DNA of 64,000 nucleotides from BOG-908 sp965199235 (GCA_965199235.1 CBDAQU010000002.1:2914001-2978000); one strand, 5' to 3'; shown: positions 24,916-33,834, counted from the first letter of the stretch. Program-made: numbers and translations. Notes: generated by a model from the letters alone, not told the origin.

Positions 24916-26598
24916 ATGCGAGGGATCGGTCGAACCATCTCCCGCCTGTCCGCCACCCGCGCCGTCCTGGCGGGTGCCGCAATCCTGGCCGGAACCGCGT
25001 TGCGGCCCGCCCATGGCACAGCGGCGAGCGGAGGGGCGTTCTCTGAAGACCTGGCCATGGCCGTGCCGCGGGTTCACCCGCCGGCAGGGTCGAGCGGCGT
25101 CGGTCTGCCGCAGCCTCTGCCGCCGAGCGAGGCTGCGCGGGTTCGCCGTATCTTCGCCTTGCAGCGCCAGGGGTCGCTTCCGGCCGCGATCGCGGAAACC
25201 GCTCGGCTGACCGACACCAGCCTGCTCGGCCACATTTTGGCCGACCGCCTGCTCGCCCACCCAGCCAGGGCGTCGGCACCCGCGTTGTCGGACTGGCTGG
25301 GGCGCTACGCCGACCTGCCCGATGCCTGCGCCATCTACACGCTGCTGCTCAAGCGCCTGCCTGCCGGCGCGCGCCTGCCTGCCGCACCGCCTGCCGCATC
25401 GCTCGCTTCGGCCGAGGGCGGCGCGCCTGCCGCACCCTCCTCTGCGGCGAGGACGGCCCGCGATGCCCTGGCGCGCGGACGCGACGCGGCTGCCCTGCGC
25501 GTCGGCCGCGCCGCCTTCGGCCAGAGCCACGGACGCGACGGCGAGGCGGCCTACATCGCCGGGCTGGCCGCCTGGCGCCGCGGTGGGTACGCCGCCAGCG
25601 CCACCCTGTTCGAGGGCGCGTCCCTGGCGGAAGGCGCCGGTGCGGGCATGCGCGCCAGCGCCGCCCTGTGGGCAGCGCGCGCCCATCTGCGGCAGGGCGA
25701 CGCGCAGGCATGGCACGCCTGGATGCTGCGCGCCGCAGCAGAGCCGCACACGCTGCACGGCATGATCGCCAGGACCGCGCTCGGCCTCGGACCCGCCACC
25801 TCCCCGGCAAGCCCGACTTTGGCCGAGGCGGACGTGGAGGCTGTCGCAGCGACGCCGCAGGGGCACCGGGCCTTCGCGCTGCTCCAGGTCGGCGAGGCTG
25901 CGCGGGCGGAGGCGGAACTGCGCCGCCTGTGGCCGGTGGCCCAGGCCGACGCGCCTCTGTCGCGCGCGCTGTTCCTGGTGGCCGGTGCCGCCGGCCTGGG
26001 CGAGCTGGTGGCCGACCTGTCCGGGATCGTGGACGCGACGGAAGCCGACCTGCCGGTGCCCCAGCTTCGCCCGAAAGGCGGCTTCAGGCTGGACCGGGCG
26101 CTCGTCTATGCGGTGGCGCACGTGGAATCCAACTTCGACAGGGCGGCCGTCTCGCTCGCCGGCGCGCATGGAATGATGCAGCTGATGCCGCAGACCGCGG
26201 GCGTTCTCGGCGGTTCGGTCGCCGCCCGGACGCTGGACGATTCCGGGCAGAACCTGCGGCTGGGCCAGGCCTACCTGGCCTACCTGGCGCAGCCCGGGAT
26301 GGCGGGGGACGACCTGCTGCGCGTCCTGGCCAGCTACAATGCGGGTCCGAACGCGCTGCAGCGCTGGGCGCTGCCGTCCGACACCGACCCGCTGATGTTC
26401 CTCGAGATCGTCCCGGTCGACGAGACGCGCCACTTCGTGCAGCGGACGCTGTCGAACCTCTGGGGCTACGCCGCGCGCTTCGGGATGCGGGCGCCGAGCC
26501 TGGAGGCAATGGCGGCCGGGGTCTGGCCCGCCTTCACGCCGGAGCTCGGCGCGGTGCCGCGGTCCCGCTTCCAGCAGGCCGTCGTTCGGCTACACTGA
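24916..26598 (+). CDS. Lytic transglycosylase (SLT domain) with signal peptide
   Basis: A 560-residue periplasmic peptidoglycan-cleaving enzyme. The N-terminus has twin Arg near a hydrophobic stretch (ATRAVLAGAAILAGTALRP). A long Ala-rich helical region (about 75-390) resembles the Slt70 superhelical domain. The catalytic SLT domain is at about 393-520: VYAVAHVESNFDRAAVS with catalytic Glu in HVESNF, GMMQLMPQTA, and LASYNAGPNAL. These proteins cut the MurNAc-GlcNAc bond to leave 1,6-anhydro ends. The moaB start lies 3 bases after the stop, suggesting an operon. Confidence 0.92.
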   Translation: MRGIGRTISRLSATRAVLAGAAILAGTALRPAHGTAASGGAFSEDLAMAVPRVHPPAGSSGVGLPQPLPPSEAARVRRIFALQRQGSLPAAIAETARLTDTSLLGHILADRLLAHPARASAPALSDWLGRYADLPDACAIYTLLLKRLPAGARLPAAPPAASLASAEGGAPAAPSSAARTARDALARGRDAAALRVGRAAFGQSHGRDGEAAYIAGLAAWRRGGYAASATLFEGASLAEGAGAGMRASAALWAARAHLRQGDAQAWHAWMLRAAAEPHTLHGMIARTALGLGPATSPASPTLAEADVEAVAATPQGHRAFALLQVGEAARAEAELRRLWPVAQADAPLSRALFLVAGAAGLGELVADLSGIVDATEADLPVPQLRPKGGFRLDRALVYAVAHVESNFDRAAVSLAGAHGMMQLMPQTAGVLGGSVAARTLDDSGQNLRLGQAYLAYLAQPGMAGDDLLRVLASYNAGPNALQRWALPSDTDPLMFLEIVPVDETRHFVQRTLSNLWGYAARFGMRAPSLEAMAAGVWPAFTPELGAVPRSRFQQAVVRLH

Positions 26599-26601
26599 GC
26601 C

Positions 26602-27132
26602 ATGAGCCGCATCGACGACAGCATCCCCTTCAAGCCCGTGCACATCGCCGTGCTGACCGTATCCGACACGCGCGACGCGGCCACCGACACGTCCGGCGAC
26701 ACGCTGGTGGCCAGGATAGAGGCGGCCGGGCACCGCGTGAGCGACCGCGCGATCGAGCGCGACGATGCGGACGCGATCGCCGCCCATCTCAGCCGCTGGA
26801 TCGCCGATGCCGGCATCGACGTGGTGATAACGACGGGCGGCACAGGACTGACCGGCCGCGACGTGACGCCCGAGGCGTTCGAGCGCGTGATCGAAAAGCG
26901 GATCGAGGGGTTCGGCGAGCTGTTCAGGATGCTCAGCTACCAGAAGATCGGCACGTCCACGATCCAGTCGCGCGCGCTGGCCGGGCTGGCGCGCGGAACC
27001 TACCTGTTCGCCCTGCCGGGCAGCACCGGCGCGGTGCGCGACGCCTGGGACGACATCCTGGTCTGGCAGCTCGATGTGCGTCATCAGCCGTGCAACTTCG
27101 TGGAGCTGATGCCGCGGCTTCGCGAAGTTTGA
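26602..27132 (+). CDS. moaB: Molybdenum cofactor biosynthesis protein B
   Basis: A 176-residue MoaB/MogA-family protein of the MoCF-binding fold. The start MSRIDDSIPFKPVHIAVLTV, with core DVVITTGGTGLTGRDVTPEA, is diagnostic for the molybdopterin-binding loop. FALPGSTGAVRDAWD is the second conserved loop. The family adenylylates or assists molybdopterin before molybdate insertion. It directly follows the lytic transglycosylase, a pairing without an obvious functional link. Other mo-genes are not in the window. Confidence 0.94.
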   Translation: MSRIDDSIPFKPVHIAVLTVSDTRDAATDTSGDTLVARIEAAGHRVSDRAIERDDADAIAAHLSRWIADAGIDVVITTGGTGLTGRDVTPEAFERVIEKRIEGFGELFRMLSYQKIGTSTIQSRALAGLARGTYLFALPGSTGAVRDAWDDILVWQLDVRHQPCNFVELMPRLREV

Positions 27133-27162
27133 ACCCTACCGTCCCTCCTTGCTGTCGCATGG

Positions 27163-27247
27163 TGCTTGCCGGGGCGGTTCGCCCTCGAGGCTGAACCCCT
27201 CCCGGGGGGCCTGCGGCGGCCTCGACCGCGAACCGCCCCGGCAAGCA
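27163..27247. repeat. Long inverted repeat with 20-base arms
   Basis: Positions 27163-27182 and 27228-27247 are exact reverse complements (core CTTGCCGGGGCGGTTCGC) with a 45-base G/C-rich spacer, 30 bases after moaB. There is no U-run, so it is not a classic intrinsic terminator; a cruciform or RNA hairpin is possible. Confidence 0.8.
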
Positions 27248-27267
27248 GGCGGCTGACATCGAACGAA

Positions 27268-27337
27268 TGGCGGGGAAAGGCTGGCGGGGGAAAGGCTGGC
27301 GGGGGAAGAATGGCGGGGAAAAGAATGGCGGGGAAGG
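27268..27337. repeat. Degenerate tandem repeat of TGGCGGGGAAAGGC
   Basis: Five head-to-tail units of about 14-15 bases (TGGCGGGG followed by an A-rich end) form a purine-rich strand upstream of the MBL-fold gene. Seen directly; the repeat number may vary between strains. Confidence 0.85.
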
Positions 27338-27453
27338 GACGTCGGCCGCGCGGCCGGGCCACGTTCGCGCGCGAAAACCGCACGTGATCGTCGCCCGCGT
27401 AACGGCGTCGAACCGGCAGGCTCCCTGCCGGTTCACTCCGCCGGAGGTAGCCG

Positions 27454-28323
27454 ATGGCGCAGCAGACAGAGGTGGACCCGCAGGCCCTGTTCGGCGAGGC
27501 GGACAGCGAGGGAGTGATGGTGCTCGCCCCCGATCTGGCCTACCGCCGGCTCGGCATCGTCAACATCGTGCTCGCCGGCGCGCCCGGCGGGGAGTGGGTG
27601 CTGATCGACACCGGACTGCCCGGCACGCAGCGCGTGATCGAGGATGCGATCGAAAGCAGGTTCGGCGCAGGCGCCAGGCCTAGCGCGATCGTGATGACCC
27701 ACGGGCATTTCGACCATGTGGGCCTGCTCGAGACGCTGGCAGCCCGTTGGGACGTGCCGGTCTATGCGCACCCTCACGAGCTGCCTTACCTGAACGGCAC
27801 GTCGTCCTACCCGCCGCCCGACCCGCATGTGGGCGGCGGCCTGATGTCGCGCCTCTCGCCGCTGTTTCCGCGCAGCCCGGTGGACGTCAGGCGCCGGCTG
27901 CATGCGCTGCCCGAGGATGGCAGCGTGCCGTTCATGCCTGGATGGCGCTGGATCCACACGCCCGGCCACTCGGCGGGGCACGTCTCGTTCTGGCGGCAGA
28001 GCGACCGCGGCCTGATCGCCGGCGACGCGTTCGTCACCACCGCGCAGGAATCGGTCTATGCGGCGGCCACCCAGGCGCCGGAGCTGCACGGGCCGCCGAT
28101 GTATTTCACCCATGATTGGCAGGCGGCCCGGGCGTCCGTCGAGGCTCTGGCACGGCTGCAGCCGGACTACGCCGTCACCGGCCACGGCCACGCCATGCAC
28201 GGCGCGCCGATGCGGACCGCGCTGGACCGGCTGGCGCGCGAGTTCGTGGCGAGCGCCGTGCCGCCGGACGGCACGTACGTGCTGCACCCCGCGCGCGCGG
28301 CAGACGGTTCGGCCTACCAGTAG
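27454..28323 (+). CDS. MBL-fold metallo-hydrolase
   Basis: A 289-residue metallo-beta-lactamase-fold hydrolase with Shine-Dalgarno CCGGAGG upstream. The zinc motif THGHFDHVG is at about residues 79-87, further ligands HTPGHSAGH and AGDAF follow, and a late TGHGHAMHG is present. These allow a two-metal site. It is probably cytoplasmic, since there is no signal peptide. Family members hydrolyse thioesters, lactones or beta-lactams; nothing fixes the substrate here. An SDR gene follows 24 bases later in the same direction. Confidence 0.9.
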   Translation: MAQQTEVDPQALFGEADSEGVMVLAPDLAYRRLGIVNIVLAGAPGGEWVLIDTGLPGTQRVIEDAIESRFGAGARPSAIVMTHGHFDHVGLLETLAARWDVPVYAHPHELPYLNGTSSYPPPDPHVGGGLMSRLSPLFPRSPVDVRRRLHALPEDGSVPFMPGWRWIHTPGHSAGHVSFWRQSDRGLIAGDAFVTTAQESVYAAATQAPELHGPPMYFTHDWQAARASVEALARLQPDYAVTGHGHAMHGAPMRTALDRLAREFVASAVPPDGTYVLHPARAADGSAYQ

Positions 28324-28347
28324 GCCGACCAGAACGAAGGGGCGCTC

Positions 28348-29121
28348 ATGACACTCGAGGGCAAGGTAGCGATCATCACCGGCGCCGATTCCGGCATCGG
28401 CCAGGCGGCGGCGAAGATCTTCGCCGAGGCCGGCGCAGACGTGGCCATCGGCTACCACACCGATGCGGACGGCGCGCATGCAACCCGGCGGTTGGTGGAG
28501 GAGGCAGGCCGCCGCGCCTGGGTGGGCCAGGTCGACGTGGCGGAGATGGCCTCTGTGGACAGCTTCTTCGCGGCCGCCGCAGGCGCGCTCGGCACGCCGC
28601 ACATCCTGGTCGCCAATGCGGGCGTCGGCATGGGCGAGAGCACTGCGGTGGCCGACATGGACGAGGCCAGGCTGGACCGGGTGCTCGACACCGACCTGAA
28701 AGGGCCGCTGTTCTGCGCCCGCTCCTTCGTGCGCGCGCGCCGCGCCGCCGGCGGACAGGGGCGGCTGGTGTTCGTAGGCTCGGTCGCGGGCCACCTGCCC
28801 ACCGCCGGCAGCGCGCCATACGGCATGGCGAAGGCTGGGCTGAACTCGCTGGTGCGGTCGCTCTCGGTCGAGGCCGCGCCAGACAGGATCAACGTGAACG
28901 CCATCGCGCCCGGGCTGATCCGGACGCCGATGACACAGGAGCGGCTGGACGACCCGTCGGCGCGCGAGAAGAGCATGGAGGCGATCTTGTGGCACCGCCC
29001 GGGGCAGCCGGAGGAAATCGGCAGGCTGGCGCTGTTCCTGGCGGCCGACACCGGCGACTACGTGACCGGCCAGACCTGGACGATGGATGGCGGCCTGACG
29101 ATGCACTGGGGCGGCGCGTGA
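28348..29121 (+). CDS. SDR-family oxidoreductase (FabG/glucose-1-dehydrogenase-like)
   Basis: A 257-residue classical short-chain dehydrogenase. The cofactor motif TGADSGIGQA is at 11-20, NAG is in LVANAGVG, catalytic Ser in FVGSVAG, and YGMAKAG supplies Tyr and Lys. The C-terminus PGLIRTPMT and TMDGGLTMHWGG is typical. It is likely NAD(P)-dependent and acts on a sugar or hydroxy compound. It is preceded by GGGGCG and sits 24 bases after the MBL hydrolase, forming a two-gene unit convergent with the next SDR. Confidence 0.9.
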   Translation: MTLEGKVAIITGADSGIGQAAAKIFAEAGADVAIGYHTDADGAHATRRLVEEAGRRAWVGQVDVAEMASVDSFFAAAAGALGTPHILVANAGVGMGESTAVADMDEARLDRVLDTDLKGPLFCARSFVRARRAAGGQGRLVFVGSVAGHLPTAGSAPYGMAKAGLNSLVRSLSVEAAPDRINVNAIAPGLIRTPMTQERLDDPSAREKSMEAILWHRPGQPEEIGRLALFLAADTGDYVTGQTWTMDGGLTMHWGGA

Positions 29122-29122
29122 C

Positions 29123-29815
29123 CTACCAGGGGATCACCGCCCCGGTATTGTCCAGAAAGCAGCCGGTCTTGGTTGCCGCATCCATGGTGGCGAGCAGCCG
29201 GCGCGCGGCCTCCTCGGCTGGTATCCCCTGGTCCGGGCCGGTGAACGGGTCGGAGAGGCGGGTGCGGACGGTGCCGGGATGCAGGGCGAGCAGCACTGCG
29301 TCCGGCCGGCGCCTGGCTACCTCTACCGAGGCGGTGCGCAGGATCTGGTTCAGCGCCGCCTTGGACGCGCGATAGGAATACCAGCCGCCCAGCTGGTTGT
29401 CGCCGATGCTGCCGACCCTGGCGGAGAGGGTGGCGAACACCGAGCGGCCCTGGCGCGGCAGCAGCTCCACGAAATGCTTCAGCAGCAGCGCGGGACCTAC
29501 GGCGTTGATCGCAAAGGCGCGCGCCATCGTGCCGGGATCGAGGTCGGCCAGGCGTTTCTCTGGCCCGCGACCGTCTATCGTGAGCGCCCCCGTGGCGTCG
29601 ATGATGCGGCCGAACGGGGCCAGCGGCCGCAGCGCGGATGCCGCCGCAAAGATGCTGGCCTCGTCGGTTACGTCGAGGGCCGGATCGGTCGACCGGGCGA
29701 GACCTACCCCTGCATTGGCTGACAGGGCGGCGAGCAGGGCGGCACCGATGCCGCCTGTGCTGCCGATGACAAGGGTTGACGGAGCGGCGCGCGCCGAGGC
29801 CGAGAGCTCAGAAAT
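29123..29815 (-). CDS. SDR-family protein with no canonical start codon (possible ATT start or decaying gene)
   Basis: The reading frame is intact from an upstream stop to TAG at 29123 and gives an SDR of the short C-factor/CsgA-like type. Rossmann glycines are in TLVIGSTGGIGAALL, followed by LDVTDEASI and FGRIIDATGALTIDG, then FAINAVGPALLLKH, and YRASKAALN supplies Tyr/Lys. No ATG, GTG or TTG lies between the preceding in-frame stop and the glycine motif; the first ATG (29527) would remove the whole cofactor site. ATT at 29815, overlapping the 3' end of the SDHAF4-like gene by 8 bases, is one candidate start through translational coupling. Otherwise the gene has lost its start. Confidence 0.7.
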   Translation of the reverse strand: MSELSASARAAPSTLVIGSTGGIGAALLAALSANAGVGLARSTDPALDVTDEASIFAAASALRPLAPFGRIIDATGALTIDGRGPEKRLADLDPGTMARAFAINAVGPALLLKHFVELLPRQGRSVFATLSARVGSIGDNQLGGWYSYRASKAALNQILRTASVEVARRRPDAVLLALHPGTVRTRLSDPFTGPDQGIPAEEAARRLLATMDAATKTGCFLDNTGAVIPW

Positions 29816-29957
29816 CGGTGCAGCGGCCCTTCACCTCCCAGTCGCCGTAGCGTGTGGGTTCGGGCCCTTTCGGGCCGCCGATCTCCTTGGGCATTTTGGC
29901 CGGCTGAGCGGCCGGGGCTGCTTCGGGCGAAGCCTGGGTGTCTGTCTGGTCGGTCAT
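29808..29957 (-). CDS. DUF1674 / SDHAF4-like succinate dehydrogenase assembly protein
   Basis: A 49-residue protein (three residues more if ATG 29966 is used). The C-terminal half GGPKGPEPTRYGDWEVKGRC with TDF is the hallmark DUF1674 motif, shared with mitochondrial SDHAF4, which binds flavinylated SdhA during complex II assembly. The N-terminal part is Gln/Ala/Pro-rich and probably disordered. It lies 62 bases after acs and overlaps the candidate start of the downstream SDR. Confidence 0.88.
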   Translation of the reverse strand: MTDQTDTQASPEAAPAAQPAKMPKEIGGPKGPEPTRYGDWEVKGRCTDF

Positions 29958-30019
29958 GACAGGCATGTCGGGTGCGCCGCTTTGCTTGGCAAGCGGGCAA
30001 AGCCCTCCTGAACTGGGGG

Positions 30020-31957
30020 TCAGGACTCCACGCGGTTTTCCACCAGTTCGCTCACCACGCCCGGGTCGGCCAGGGTGGAGGTGTCGCCCAGGCCCTCGGT
30101 CTCGTTGGCGGCGATCTTGCGCAGGATGCGGCGCATGATCTTGCCACTGCGTGTCTTGGGCAGGCCGGGCGCCCACTGGATGGCATCGGGTGCCGCAATC
30201 GGTCCGATCTCGCGCCGGACCCAGGCCACCAGCTCGCGGCGCAGCGCGTCCGTCGGTTCGACGCCGTCCTTCAGCGTCACGTACGCGTAGATGCCCTGGC
30301 CCTTGATGTCGTGCGGGAAGCCGACGACGGCGGCTTCGGCCACGTTGGGGTTGGCCACCAGCGCGCTCTCCACCTCGGCGGTGCCCATGCGGTGGCCGCT
30401 GACGTTGATCACGTCGTCCACCCGGCCGGTGATCCACCAGTAGCCGTCGGCGTCGCGCCGCGCGCCGTCGCCGGTGAAATACTTGCCGGGGTAGGTGGTG
30501 AAATAGGTCTGAACGAAGCGCTCGTGGTCGCCGAACACCGTGCGCATCTGGCCTGGCCAGCTGTCGGTGATGCAGAGGTTGCCCTCGACGGCGCCCTCCA
30601 GCTCGGTCCCTTCGGCGTCGACCAGAACCGGCTTGACGCCGGGCAGCGGAAAGGTCGCCGAACCCGGCTTGAGCGCCACCGCGCCGGGCAGCGGCGATAT
30701 CAGGATGCCGCCCGTCTCCGTCTGCCACCAGGTATCGACGATCGGGCAGCGCTCGTCGCCTACGGTCCGATAATACCAGAGCCAGGCTTCGGGGTTGATC
30801 GGCTCGCCGACGCTGCCGAGAATGCGCAGCGATTTTCGCGAGGTTTTTCTAACTGGCCCATCGCCCTCACGCATCAATGCTCGGATGGCTGTCGGGGCAG
30901 TATAGAAGACGTTGACCTGGTGCTTGTCGATGACCTCCCAGAAGCGGCTGCTGGTGGGGTAGGTCGGCACGCCCTCGAACATCAGCGTGGTGCCGCCGTT
31001 GGCGAGCGGGCCGTAGACGGTGTAGGTGTGCCCGGTCACCCAGCCGACATCGGCGGTGCACCAATAGACCTCGCCCGGGCGGTAGTCGAACACCAGCTCG
31101 TGGGTGAAGCTGGCCCAGACCATGTAGCCGCCCGTCGTGTGCAGCACGCCCTTGGGCTTGCCGGTGCTGCCGCTGGTGTAGAGGATGAACAGCGGGTCCT
31201 CCGCGTTCATCTCCTCCGGCGGGCAGTCAGGGGAGGCCGCACTGCAGATTTCGTCGTAAGCGTGGTCGCGTCCTGCCTGCATCGGCACGCTCGCCCCTGT
31301 GACCGCAACGACGATCACGCTGCGCACCGTGGGGCAGGATTGCAGGGCGGCGTCGGCGTTGGTCTTCAGCGCCACGCTGCGCCCGCCGCGCCGGCCCTCG
31401 TCGGCGGTGATCAGCAGCGTGGAGCCGCAATCCTGGATGCGGTTGGCCAGGCTGTCGGGCGAAAACCCGCCGAACACGATGGAGTGGATGGCGCCGATCC
31501 GTGCGCAGGCCAGCATGGCGACGGCTGCTTCCGGCACCATCGGCAGGTAGATCGACACGCGGTCGCCGCGCGCCGCACCCAGAGACTTCATCGCGCCGGC
31601 CAGCCGGCAGACCCGCTCGTGCAGGTCGCGATAGGTGATCGTCTCCGATCGCGCCGGGTCGTCGCCCTCCCAGACGATGGCGGCCTGGTCGCCTCTGGTC
31701 GCCAAATGCCGGTCCAGGCAGGTCGCCGAAGCGTTCAGCGTGCCGTCCTCGAACCAGCGTATGAGCACGTCGCCCTCGAAGCTGGTGTTCTTGATGGTCT
31801 GCGGGAAGCGCATCCACTCCAGCCGGCGCGCCTCGTTGGCCCAGAAACTGTCCGGGTCGGTGGCGGCATGGTTGGTCATCAGCCGCAACTGCTTGGCGTT
31901 GACCTGGGCGGATGCGGCCAGCTCGGGCTTGACGTGGAACAACAGTTCTTCGGACAT
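30020..31957 (-). CDS. acs: Acetyl-CoA synthetase (AMP-forming)
   Basis: A 645-residue enzyme making acetyl-CoA from acetate, ATP and CoA through acetyl-AMP. ATG 31957 is the family-like start (MSEELLFHVKPELAAS); the longer frame has no further homology. Motifs are the phosphate loop YTSGSTGKPKGVLHTTGG (about 258-275), DVGWVTGHTY, WWQTETGG (A5), and TGDGARRDADGYWW. The C-terminal catalytic Lys lies in PKTRSGKIMRR, the site of regulatory acetylation. Length is standard. Acetate activation fits an acetic-acid-bacteria-like lifestyle, though this is an inference. Confidence 0.95.
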   Translation of the reverse strand: MSEELLFHVKPELAASAQVNAKQLRLMTNHAATDPDSFWANEARRLEWMRFPQTIKNTSFEGDVLIRWFEDGTLNASATCLDRHLATRGDQAAIVWEGDDPARSETITYRDLHERVCRLAGAMKSLGAARGDRVSIYLPMVPEAAVAMLACARIGAIHSIVFGGFSPDSLANRIQDCGSTLLITADEGRRGGRSVALKTNADAALQSCPTVRSVIVVAVTGASVPMQAGRDHAYDEICSAASPDCPPEEMNAEDPLFILYTSGSTGKPKGVLHTTGGYMVWASFTHELVFDYRPGEVYWCTADVGWVTGHTYTVYGPLANGGTTLMFEGVPTYPTSSRFWEVIDKHQVNVFYTAPTAIRALMREGDGPVRKTSRKSLRILGSVGEPINPEAWLWYYRTVGDERCPIVDTWWQTETGGILISPLPGAVALKPGSATFPLPGVKPVLVDAEGTELEGAVEGNLCITDSWPGQMRTVFGDHERFVQTYFTTYPGKYFTGDGARRDADGYWWITGRVDDVINVSGHRMGTAEVESALVANPNVAEAAVVGFPHDIKGQGIYAYVTLKDGVEPTDALRRELVAWVRREIGPIAAPDAIQWAPGLPKTRSGKIMRRILRKIAANETEGLGDTSTLADPGVVSELVENRVES

Positions 31958-32058
31958 TCTTGCGCGCTTCCTTGTGTCGCCGGTGCGTGCCGGTTTGGTC
32001 CACCACACGAACCGGGCGGGTCCCCGGCGTCAACCCGCCCGGCAATACGGGAGATAAG

Positions 32059-32487
32059 CTATCCCTTGTGGCCACGCCCCTTGTAGCCGCCAGAAGCACA
32101 GATGTGGGACCAATGCGCCGGCTCGACCGGCACCACGGACAGGCGCGAGTATTTCAGCAGCGCGAAGCCTTCGAGGGCCGCGTCTGCTTTCATCTCCTTG
32201 AGCGTGACCGCGCGCTTGAACGGGCCTACCGCCTTCACGTCCACGCACACCCAGTCCCCGCTCTCTGCGGTCGGGTCCGGGTAGGCGCTGCGCACCACCT
32301 CGACGACGCCCACGATCTCCTTGCCGGTGTTCGAATGGTAGAAGAACACCAGGTCGCCGACCGCCATCGCGGCCAGGTTGCGCCTGGCTTGGTGGCTGCG
32401 CACGCCGGTCCAGGGCTCCACGTCGTGGTCCACCTGCATGTCCCAGGAAAACGAGTCCGGCTCCGTCTTGACCAGCCAGTGGTTCAC
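32059..32487 (-). CDS. EVE domain-containing protein
   Basis: A 142-residue single-domain protein. MNHWLVKTEPDSFSWD, then GVRSHQARRNLAAM, GDLVFFYHSN and IVGVVEVV are the standard EVE (PUA-like) pattern. The fold binds modified bases, and stand-alone forms of this type are widespread in proteobacteria with unknown role. It overlaps the YciI-like gene by 4 bases (ATGA), so they are co-translated. Confidence 0.93.
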   Translation of the reverse strand: MNHWLVKTEPDSFSWDMQVDHDVEPWTGVRSHQARRNLAAMAVGDLVFFYHSNTGKEIVGVVEVVRSAYPDPTAESGDWVCVDVKAVGPFKRAVTLKEMKADAALEGFALLKYSRLSVVPVEPAHWSHICASGGYKGRGHKG

Positions 32488-32777
32488 GCCGCCACCTCGC
32501 CGTCTCGGAACACCGTGCGGTAGGGCCGGATGATCACCGACTCGAACAGCAGCGAGCGGGCGTAGGGGTCGGCGGCGGCGAACCCTTCGGCTTCGGCGCG
32601 GTCCGCCACGTCGACGATCAGCAGGCTGCCGCAGGGCCGGCCGTCCTGGTCGAGCATCGGCCCGGCCTGGACGATCCGGCTCTTGTAGGTTTCGAGGTAG
32701 GCGATGTGCTGCGGCCGGGTGGCAAGCCGCAGGTCCAGGCTGCCGGGCTTGTCGATGCAGATCAAGGCGAACAGCAT
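32484..32777 (-). CDS. YciI family protein
   Basis: A 97-residue protein. The start ATG 32777 gives MLFALICIDKPGSLDLRLAT, matching YciI; the long upstream frame is an artefact of high G+C. Conserved features are the first-strand Asp of CIDKP, the RPQHIAYLE helix with its His, and GSLLIVDVADRAEAEGFAAA with DPY. The ferredoxin-like fold has a His/Asp pair of unknown activity. It is the first gene of a two-gene unit with the EVE protein, divergent from ccmC. Confidence 0.92.
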   Translation of the reverse strand: MLFALICIDKPGSLDLRLATRPQHIAYLETYKSRIVQAGPMLDQDGRPCGSLLIVDVADRAEAEGFAAADPYARSLLFESVIIRPYRTVFRDGEVAA

Positions 32778-32870
32778 TGGGGTGGACCCTTGCACTGTTG
32801 GAGGGATAGCCAGGTTAGGTGCCCTGAGCCGACGCTTCAAACCAGCCCGATCACCTGATAGAGTAACACC

Positions 32871-33653
32871 GTGGACGCCAGCCCAGCCATCGCGGCCTCG
32901 CCAGGAGCCTTGCCGGCCCGCCGCAGCCTGCACAGGTTCGCCAACCCGGGGCGTTTCCTTCGCCTGGCCGCGCGCCTGCAGCCCTGGCTGACGGCGCCGG
33001 CCGTGGTGTTGACGCTGGCCGGGCTGGGATGGGGCCTGCTGTTCTCGCCGGCAGACTACCAGCAGGGCGACGCGGTGCGGATCATGTACGTCCACGTGCC
33101 CTGCGCCTGGCTGTCCACCGCCGGCTACGCCGGGCTGGCTGCCGCCTCGCTGATGTCGCTCGTGTGGCGCCATCCGCTGGCAGACATGGCGGCCGCCGAG
33201 ATCGGGCCGGTCGGCGCTGCGGTGACCGCGCTGTGCCTGGCCACGGGGAGCCTGTGGGGCAAGCCGATGTGGGGCGCCTGGTGGGTGTGGGACGCGCGGC
33301 TGACCAGCGAGCTGGTGCTGTTCTTCCTGTATTGCGGCCACATGATGCTGATCCGCGCCTTCGACGATGCCGAGCGCGGCGCGCGCGCCGGCGCCATCCT
33401 GGCGCTCGTGGGCGTGGTCAACCTGCCGATCATCCACTACAGCGTCCAGTGGTGGAGCACGCTGCACCAGGGCAACAGCATAGGACTGACTGGCTCGTCC
33501 ACGATGAGCGGCAGCATGCTGTGGCCGCTGGCGGTGGCCGCACTCGGCACCACATTCGGGTTCGCGGCGGTCGTCGTCGCGCGCCTGCGCGCCGCGGTCA
33601 TGGAGCGCCGGCTCCGCGGGCTGCTGTTGGCGCGGGCGGAGAGTGTGGCTTGA
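32871..33653 (+). CDS. ccmC: Heme exporter membrane protein CcmC
   Basis: A 260-residue six-helix inner-membrane protein starting at GTG 32871. It delivers heme to CcmE in system I cytochrome c maturation. The tryptophan-rich motif WGAWWVWDARLTSELVLF and two periplasmic histidines (YVHVPCAW and PIIHYSVQWW) are the heme-binding elements. It opens the ccmC-D-orf-E-F-G-H-I cluster. ccmA and ccmB, the ABC part, are not within this window, so they lie elsewhere. Confidence 0.95.
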   Translation: MDASPAIAASPGALPARRSLHRFANPGRFLRLAARLQPWLTAPAVVLTLAGLGWGLLFSPADYQQGDAVRIMYVHVPCAWLSTAGYAGLAAASLMSLVWRHPLADMAAAEIGPVGAAVTALCLATGSLWGKPMWGAWWVWDARLTSELVLFFLYCGHMMLIRAFDDAERGARAGAILALVGVVNLPIIHYSVQWWSTLHQGNSIGLTGSSTMSGSMLWPLAVAALGTTFGFAAVVVARLRAAVMERRLRGLLLARAESVA

Positions 33654-33672
33654 TCGGTTTGGAGAGTGCGGC

Positions 33673-33834
33673 TTGATCAACCCTTTGCGCTACGACCACC
33701 TGTCCTACATCGCAGCCTCCTACGGGCTGTTCGCGGCGGCCACGCTGTACCTGGTGCTTGGCGCGCGGGCGCGGCTGAGTGTGGTGTCGCGCAGGCTGCT
33801 GGCGGCCGACCCAAGGCGCCGGAACGACCCTTGA
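33673..33834 (+). CDS. ccmD: Heme exporter protein CcmD
   Basis: A 53-residue single-helix protein with TTG start at 33673, chosen because GGAGAG lies at the right distance and the product then begins close to the conserved region. YDHLSYIAASYGLFAAATLY followed by LVLGARARL is the CcmD pattern: a periplasmic Tyr-rich start, one helix, then a basic cytoplasmic tail. It helps release holo-CcmE from CcmABC. It overlaps the next small gene by TTGA. Confidence 0.87.
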   Translation: MINPLRYDHLSYIAASYGLFAAATLYLVLGARARLSVVSRRLLAADPRRRNDP

